DNA of 6,225 nt from Schlesneria sp. (GTDB lineage Bacteria; Planctomycetota; Planctomycetia; Planctomycetales; Planctomycetaceae): assembly GCA_025353525.1 (NCBI GenBank), contig JANXOO010000543.1, positions 1 through 6,225 on the forward strand, in the 5' to 3' direction. The position numbers and the translations under genes are program-made. The notes under the pieces were generated by a model. The model did no database searches, was not told where the DNA came from, and saw nothing but the letters and a program-made list of their open reading frames with translations. Every line of letters starts with the position of its first letter. Position 1 is the first letter of the stretch. Below are positions 1 through 3,868 of this stretch, one piece after another.

Positions 1-294
1 TTACAGGAAGCCAACCTGAATTGTTGAAATGCCTGATTTGCGACCGAAATCTGTTTTCCTTGATTTTTCTCGACGCGACGTAAGTGTTTTAATTGTATGA
101 AATTACGACGCGAGGGTGAGGAAGAGTGCCACTGACGACGAGCTTCTCACTGCTCGCGGTACATGATCCGGCCTTCGCGAATGACCGTTTTTCACAGATT
201 TCGATATCCGTTACCACGTCGTCCGGGATGTTTTACGGGTACGCACCCAATGCAAAAGCCTGGGCATACGGCGTGCATGGGTGACACGTCAGAA
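1..294. other. Intergenic region downstream of parB, no gene seen
   Basis: No convincing coding region lies here on either strand. The first ~110 bases are visibly AT-richer than the rest of the window. Two imperfect inverted repeats are present: 74-83 against 103-112 (10-base arms, one mismatch, 19-base loop), and 244-253 against 275-283, just past the parB stop codon. A short open stretch on the minus strand ends at a TAA at 1-3, but it is preceded by an in-frame stop near 103-105 and has no ATG start, so it is not called. The left-hand neighbour gene is outside the window. Confidence 0.6.
244..283 (-). terminator. Weak hairpin just past the parB stop, possible terminator
   Basis: CACCCA plus TGC (244-253, one bulged A) can pair with GCA plus TGGGTG (275-283), giving about nine pairs around a 21-base loop; an inner GCC/GGC pairing (258-260 with 270-272) would extend it. 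It begins 11 bases beyond the parB stop codon, where a terminator would be expected. No run of U follows on the minus strand, so it does not fit a classical intrinsic terminator and could simply stabilise the mRNA 3' end. Confidence 0.3.
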
Positions 295-1239
295 TCAGGC
301 CGCTCGCTGAAGCTTTCCGACGATACGTTCGAAATCGTCGTTTGAAGCAAAGTCGATAACGATTTTGCCTTTGTCCTTCGATTTGCCGGTCAGCTTGATC
401 TCGACGCTCGTTCCCAGCCAGTCACGAAGCTGGTTTTGAAGCCCTGCAACGTGCGAGGTATGGTTAACCGGCAGCGTCGCGGGTGAATCACCTGAACCTG
501 GAAACGGAACGACATCGGCTTCTTTTGGCGTCAAAAGTTCGCGAACCGCCTCTTCTGTCTTGCGGACTGAGAGTGTTTCTTTCTGGATTCGTTTTGACAA
601 ATCGATACGGGCTTCGTCGCCTTTCAATGCCAGCAAGGCACGCGCATGTCCGGCACTGATTTTGTCAGAACGAAGGTCGGATTTGACCAGATCGGGCAAT
701 TCCAGCAGCCGCAGCATATTACTGACGGTCGAGCGTTCGAACGACAGCCGTCGGGCCAGATCTTCGATCGTGCAACCGAATCGCTTCAGATAATCCTGAA
801 ACGCAATCGCTTTTTCCAGCACGTTCAAGTCCTGCCGCTTGAGATTTTCTTCAAGAGCGACTTCGCTGACCTGTTGATCGGACAGGTTCAAGACACGACA
901 CGGAACCTGACTCAACCCCGCTTTTTTCGACGCAATCAGCCGCCGTTCGCCAGCGATCAATTGATAACCGTCTCCTGCAGCGCGGACAAGAATCGGCTGC
1001 AAGACGCCGTGCTGACGAATGCTGTCGACCAATTCGTTCAAGGCGGACTGGTCGAAGTCCTGACGCGGCTGGAACGGGTTCCGATCAATCAGTTCGACGG
1101 CAATTTCCGTTTGGTCGCCCGAGGTGATCTCGTCCGTACCCCCCATCGACGATGTACCGAGTAATGCATTAAGTCCGCGACCGAGTCGGCGGCGGGAGGG
1201 TTCCTGAATGAACGATTCTTGACCGGGTTGCTCGTCCAT
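295..1239 (-). CDS. parB: Chromosome partitioning protein ParB (Spo0J/Noc-type CTPase, DNA-binding)
   Basis: ParB loads on parS sites near the replication origin, spreads as a CTP-dependent sliding clamp, and works with the ATPase ParA to segregate the chromosome. The 314-residue length is normal for chromosomal ParB. In order: a basic N-terminal ParA-contact motif with RRRLGRGLNALLG (16-28); the N-terminal nuclease-like/CTP-binding domain, starting around NPFQPRQDF (54-62), with GVLQPILVR (78-86), the GERR motif (97-100) and ENLKRQDLN (131-139); a central helix-turn-helix region (about 156-200, including RSTVSNMLRLLELP); a variable linker (about 240-265); and a C-terminal dimerisation domain (about 266-312). 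The ATG at 1237-1239 is supported by AAGGA on the minus strand (1247-1251) seven bases upstream. The usual partner parA is not next to it: the gene immediately upstream in the same direction is a membrane glycosyltransferase 143 bp away. Assignment by motif recognition is secure; the location of parA and parS is unknown. Confidence 0.96.
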   Translation of the reverse strand: MDEQPGQESFIQEPSRRRLGRGLNALLGTSSMGGTDEITSGDQTEIAVELIDRNPFQPRQDFDQSALNELVDSIRQHGVLQPILVRAAGDGYQLIAGERRLIASKKAGLSQVPCRVLNLSDQQVSEVALEENLKRQDLNVLEKAIAFQDYLKRFGCTIEDLARRLSFERSTVSNMLRLLELPDLVKSDLRSDKISAGHARALLALKGDEARIDLSKRIQKETLSVRKTEEAVRELLTPKEADVVPFPGSGDSPATLPVNHTSHVAGLQNQLRDWLGTSVEIKLTGKSKDKGKIVIDFASNDDFERIVGKLQRAA

Positions 1240-1246
1240 GATTCTT

Positions 1247-1251
1247 TCCTT
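1247..1251 (-). promoter_or_regulatory. Shine-Dalgarno of parB
   Basis: The minus strand reads AAGGA seven bases before the ATG at 1237-1239. This supports the chosen start, which also leaves the ParA-contact motif intact near the N-terminus. Confidence 0.65.
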
Positions 1252-1287
1252 GGCAATAGACCTGAACGCCTTGCGATCCGTCGCGGC

Positions 1288-1297
1288 GTGATATCAC
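1288..1297. promoter_or_regulatory. Perfect 10-bp palindrome in the parB leader
   Basis: GTGATATCAC is a perfect palindrome about 50 bp upstream of the parB start, downstream of the proposed promoter. On the minus strand it is directly preceded by TGTTTCA, which matches one arm of the ParB target parS (TGTTTCACGTGAAACA), but the other arm is absent. It could be an operator for autoregulation or chance; a 10-bp palindrome is not rare enough to decide. Confidence 0.2.
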
Positions 1298-1333
1298 TGA
1301 AACACAAAATGTAAGGCGCTTGAAGAGATCACG

Positions 1334-1363
1334 ATTCTAGTCGCGACTGCAAAAAGTGGACAA
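1334..1363 (-). promoter_or_regulatory. Putative sigma-70-like promoter of parB
   Basis: On the minus strand TTGTCC (1358-1363, 4 of 6 to TTGACA) and TAGAAT (1334-1339, 5 of 6 to TATAAT) are separated by 18 bases. The -10 element lies about 95 bases before the parB start, so parB can be transcribed independently of the glycosyltransferase gene that precedes it. Planctomycete promoter consensus is not well fixed, so this is a pattern match only. Confidence 0.35.
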
Positions 1364-1382
1364 GAGGAACTTGCGAAGGTTT

Positions 1383-3257
1383 CTATTTTGCGATGCGAAA
1401 CAGCAAAATCTTCGGCATGGCTCGGTGATTTGCTGCACCGAATCCGTTGCCGAGCGAGTCCATTTCGACCAAATGGCTGGGATGAATCTCACTCTGGCCA
1501 GAAAAATCGACTGGTTCCAGTTTCGCCAGAATCCCTGGACTTCCTGGTTGATCCGGCAATTGTTGTCCGCAGACCAGGTATTTCGGCAATGTCACGGGTT
1601 TGCGAACGACATCAAAGTCCTGAATCGGCAAAACGTACTGCAAGCCTTGGGCGCGAAGTCCAAATACAAGTGCCGGTTCTCCATACACGAAAACGACGGC
1701 TCGATCGTTGGATAAATTGCGAGAACCAGTTTCCAGAGCGATGGTTTTCGCAATATTCGCGGCGGCAGTCGCAAAACAGGTACGATCCTGCCACGCATGC
1801 GATGTCCCCTGAACGGATCGGACAACACAATTGGTGACGACCCAGGCGACCAGTAACCATTCGGCGCAACCGGGCGTCCACACTCCGACGATTGAGGTTG
1901 TTGAATTCGATGACACTGATTTCCCTGACATTGATGAAGTGTCTGGCCCTGAGTACGAATGAGACCGATTTCGCCAGAGTTGAATGGCCAATCCGATTCC
2001 AATCCAGATTGCCACCAGCCAGGGAAGAACCAGTCGCGGATACGGGTGATAAAACGGCGTTGCGACAGTCAGTCCGCAATACCATGCGGCAAAAAGGCAT
2101 GTTCCGATCCGATCACCAGCGGTGGTTGCGGTCCGAATTCTCAGAAATAATGCAATTCCGACGACGACAAGCATCATCACCGTTGTCATGCAAGGAATAA
2201 TTCCTGCCACCGCCAGCGGGGTTGTCTGGCCGGAATTCGCTGGGACCTCTATCGGTAAATCAGATTCTGGTCCCGATGTACGCGGATTGGTCGATTCGTC
2301 AGGGTCGTTTTTTGCTGATTTTGCAGTGAAATCTCTGGGCCGCTCGGTCAACATTCCAAGCCAGTTCTCATAAAGTCCGATGTGCCCGGCCTGTCGAATT
2401 GCCGAATCGCCCCAGCCGAGAAGTCCCACGACGTATCCGCGATGATTCGCGGCAACCGCCGCATACCCGCCCCGGGATTGAAGGCTCCACAATACCGGAG
2501 ACCAGACGATAGCTCCGATCCCTGCAATCAGAATCCAGCACGCCAGGCTTCGTCGAATTTGCCGTTCGGCACACGGCGTCAGAATTTGCCAAAGTGCTCC
2601 ACCAGCAAAACAAATCGCCAGCGGAAGCCATCCGTTGTACTTCGTCCACCAGGCGAGTCCCGTTAATCCGCCCGCAAATATGATTTCCCTCCAGGGGATT
2701 AGTCGCGAAACGGATTCTGGCCGTGTTTTTCGCCGCGCTCCCCTGGATTCAATGGGAGTAGCGATTCGCACAAATGTCAGCCATCCGAAATACGCTGCCC
2801 ACAAAATGAACAGGCAAACGGGAACATCGGTTAACGCCGCACGACTATAGCTGGCGTGGAAATCACTCGTCGCCACGAGCCATGCAGAAGCGATCCCGGC
2901 GGCTGGCCCGAACCACTGGCGTCCGACCCACCACACCGAAGGAATCATCGCGATTCCGGCGATCAGGCAAGGAATCACAGGAATGATTCCCGTCGGTGTC
3001 ATCCCGCAAACATTCGCGAGAAACATCGTCCATTCGATCGCCGTCGGTAGTAGCGGAGGCGCATATAAATGTTGAGCGGGATACGGGTCGCCGAACCAGA
3101 AATTTGACGCGTAGACGCCCTCATCAAAGTGCTCGATCGCAATCCGCCAGGGGACGCACAAGCGCAATGCAGCTCCGAAAACGATGGCTCCGAAAAGCCA
3201 AATTCGTTCTGTTCGTGAGATTTCAGGTCTCGGAAGTGTTGTCGTGCTGTCGGACAT
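1383..3257 (-). CDS. Multi-spanning GT-C glycosyltransferase, PMT/ArnT-like (GT39/GT83 family)
   Basis: Enzymes of this fold sit in the inner membrane and transfer a sugar from a polyprenyl-phosphate-linked donor to a lipid or protein on the outer face. The 624-residue protein has a short polar N-terminus, a first membrane helix (about 19-37) and then HFDEGVY (43-49), whose Asp-Glu pair (45-46) in the first outer loop is the typical GT-C catalytic/metal-binding motif. YAPPLLP (65-71) resembles the proline motif that follows it. Further landmarks are YSRAALTD (137-144), a basic cytoplasmic loop (168-190), GLAWWTKYNGW (200-210), a long polar loop (about 303-346), and HPYPRLVLPWL (404-414), resembling the conserved His/Pro motif of the PMT_2 group. 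About 10-12 membrane segments are visible, with a soluble C-terminal part from about 485. The ATG start at 3255-3257 has no clear Shine-Dalgarno. The acceptor (lipid A, protein or another glycolipid) cannot be told from the sequence. Confidence 0.82.
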   Translation of the reverse strand: MSDSTTTLPRPEISRTERIWLFGAIVFGAALRLCVPWRIAIEHFDEGVYASNFWFGDPYPAQHLYAPPLLPTAIEWTMFLANVCGMTPTGIIPVIPCLIAGIAMIPSVWWVGRQWFGPAAGIASAWLVATSDFHASYSRAALTDVPVCLFILWAAYFGWLTFVRIATPIESRGARRKTRPESVSRLIPWREIIFAGGLTGLAWWTKYNGWLPLAICFAGGALWQILTPCAERQIRRSLACWILIAGIGAIVWSPVLWSLQSRGGYAAVAANHRGYVVGLLGWGDSAIRQAGHIGLYENWLGMLTERPRDFTAKSAKNDPDESTNPRTSGPESDLPIEVPANSGQTTPLAVAGIIPCMTTVMMLVVVGIALFLRIRTATTAGDRIGTCLFAAWYCGLTVATPFYHPYPRLVLPWLVAIWIGIGLAIQLWRNRSHSYSGPDTSSMSGKSVSSNSTTSIVGVWTPGCAEWLLVAWVVTNCVVRSVQGTSHAWQDRTCFATAAANIAKTIALETGSRNLSNDRAVVFVYGEPALVFGLRAQGLQYVLPIQDFDVVRKPVTLPKYLVCGQQLPDQPGSPGILAKLEPVDFSGQSEIHPSHLVEMDSLGNGFGAANHRAMPKILLFRIAK

Positions 3258-3283
3258 AGGCAGAAAGGATATCGCACCGAGGG

Positions 3284-3312
3284 TTGGATCGTCTTCCCCA
3301 AGCCCCTATGAT
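3284..3312 (+). promoter_or_regulatory. Putative promoter of the TPR gene in the divergent intergenic region
   Basis: TTGGAT (3284-3289, 3 of 6 to TTGACA) and TATGAT (3307-3312, 5 of 6 to TATAAT) are spaced by 17 bases, the optimum, and lie about 58 bases before the start at 3370. The same spot reads TATCAT on the minus strand (3308-3313), so the -10 region could be shared with the divergent glycosyltransferase gene, though no matching minus-strand -35 was found. Confidence 0.4.
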
Positions 3313-3354
3313 AGTGATTCAACCGCAGTCCTGAGCTCACAAATTTCAGTTTTC

Positions 3355-3360
3355 AAGGAG
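3355..3360 (+). promoter_or_regulatory. Shine-Dalgarno of the TPR gene
   Basis: AAGGAG lies nine bases before the ATG at 3370. It fixes the start there, against a longer in-frame extension from 3184 that would run antisense over the start of the glycosyltransferase gene and across the promoter. Confidence 0.8.
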
Positions 3361-3369
3361 TTATTTCCG

Positions 3370-3717
3370 ATGTCGAATCCCGATCTGATGTACGACGAAG
3401 CCATTGCACTCAAGGACAAGGGGAACCTTCCTGCTGCCGTTGAGAAGTTGCACGAGATTGAAGTGATCGCCCCAACCCATTCGCTGACACAATCAGCCCT
3501 CGCAATCATGCAGCAAAAACTGGGGAAATTCGACGAAGCGATCGCCCATGCGAAAAAAGTTGTCGAATTGAACCCGAACGACTCGTTCTCGCAATCTCAA
3601 TTGTCCGTCATCTATCAGCGATGCGGTCGCATTCCGGAAGCCGAAGATGCACTGGCACGAAGCCGCACAATGACCGCGGGTGGCGGTTGCGGCAGCGGCG
3701 GTTGCGGACACCACTAA
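3370..3717 (+). CDS. Small TPR protein with Gly/Cys/His-rich C-terminal tail
   Basis: This is a 115-residue soluble protein with no signal peptide or membrane segment. Most of it is helical tetratricopeptide repeats: a first, more divergent unit (about 3-36), a well-formed second unit (about 39-70, with LGKFDEAIAHAKKVVELNPN giving the usual G-x-x-x-E-A and Pro positions), and a third unit (about 73-100, with CGRIPEAEDAL). TPRs normally mediate protein-protein contacts. The last 15 residues change character: a glycine-rich tail with Cys107, Cys112, His114 and His115 ending the protein, which looks suited to binding a metal ion or to redox chemistry; Cys85 in the third repeat could add a further ligand. 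It has its own ribosome binding site and likely promoter, and is followed by a strong hairpin, so it is probably monocistronic. Its partner and role are not known to me. Confidence 0.85.
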   Translation: MSNPDLMYDEAIALKDKGNLPAAVEKLHEIEVIAPTHSLTQSALAIMQQKLGKFDEAIAHAKKVVELNPNDSFSQSQLSVIYQRCGRIPEAEDALARSRTMTAGGGCGSGGCGHH

Positions 3718-3729
3718 TCGGCTGAACCA

Positions 3730-3767
3730 ATCGGCACTGTCATGACTGGTATCATGCCAGTGCCGAT
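3730..3767 (+). terminator. Strong hairpin after the TPR gene, probable terminator or mRNA-end structure
   Basis: A perfect 10-base inverted repeat, ATCGGCACTG (3730-3739) with CAGTGCCGAT (3758-3767), is continued after one mismatch by five more pairs (CATGA 3741-3745 with TCATG 3752-3756), closing a 6-base loop. It starts 12 bases after the TPR stop codon. No U-run follows on the plus strand, so termination would not be of the standard intrinsic type; it may protect the transcript 3' end or separate the TPR gene from the downstream fusion gene. Confidence 0.5.
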
Positions 3768-3858
3768 GTGGATTGTCGGATATCTCGCAAGTCACACGGC
3801 TCACCCGATGGACGACGTTAGCCCGCACGACGACAGAAAACGCAAGCATTACAGAGTC

Positions 3859-3865
3859 GAGGGAG
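3859..3865 (+). promoter_or_regulatory. Purine-rich ribosome binding site close to the fusion-gene start
   Basis: GAGGGAG lies only three bases before the ATG at 3869, closer than the usual 5-9. The start is nevertheless preferred because it places an N-terminal membrane anchor directly before the conserved GKYRRGWREK segment, as in other Kdo transferases. No better-placed ATG was seen; the frame stays open upstream but lacks ATG, GTG or TTG nearby. Confidence 0.4.
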
Positions 3866-3868
3866 TTA

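Larger units (their letters stand above)
1240..1382. other. Intergenic region between glycosyltransferase and parB
   Basis: These 143 bases hold the proposed parB promoter, the GTGATATCAC palindrome and the parB ribosome binding site. No open reading frame of interest and no clear terminator for the upstream glycosyltransferase gene is visible, so readthrough into parB is possible. Confidence 0.5.

Noticed and set aside
1..102. Minus-strand open tail ending at a TAA at 1-3
   Set aside because: It is about 33 codons long, bounded upstream by an in-frame stop, without ATG or ribosome binding site.
74..112. Inverted repeat with 10-base arms in the left intergenic region
   Set aside because: The arms have a mismatch and a 19-base loop, there is no U-tract, and it lies nearly 200 bases past the parB stop; too weak to call a terminator.
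163..345. Small plus-strand open frame at the parB 3' end (60 codons)
   Set aside because: It overlaps the end of parB antisense, has no ribosome binding site, and its Arg/Pro-rich composition looks like a chance frame.
646..1164. 172-codon plus-strand open frame inside parB
   Set aside because: It is entirely antisense to parB, whose motifs are unambiguous, and shows no recognisable domain.
1289..1304. Possible parS site
   Set aside because: Only one arm matches the consensus (10 of 16 positions overall), so it is not called a parS; retained only as a weak regulatory observation.
1592..2100. Two long minus-strand frames (136 and 162 codons) inside the glycosyltransferase gene
   Set aside because: They are out-of-frame shadows of the GT-C gene with no start signal and low-complexity Arg/Ser-rich translation.
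3184..3369. N-terminal extension of the TPR protein from an upstream ATG
   Set aside because: It overlaps the start of the divergent glycosyltransferase and the promoter region; the ATG at 3370 has a good AAGGAG at the right spacing and begins the TPR fold.
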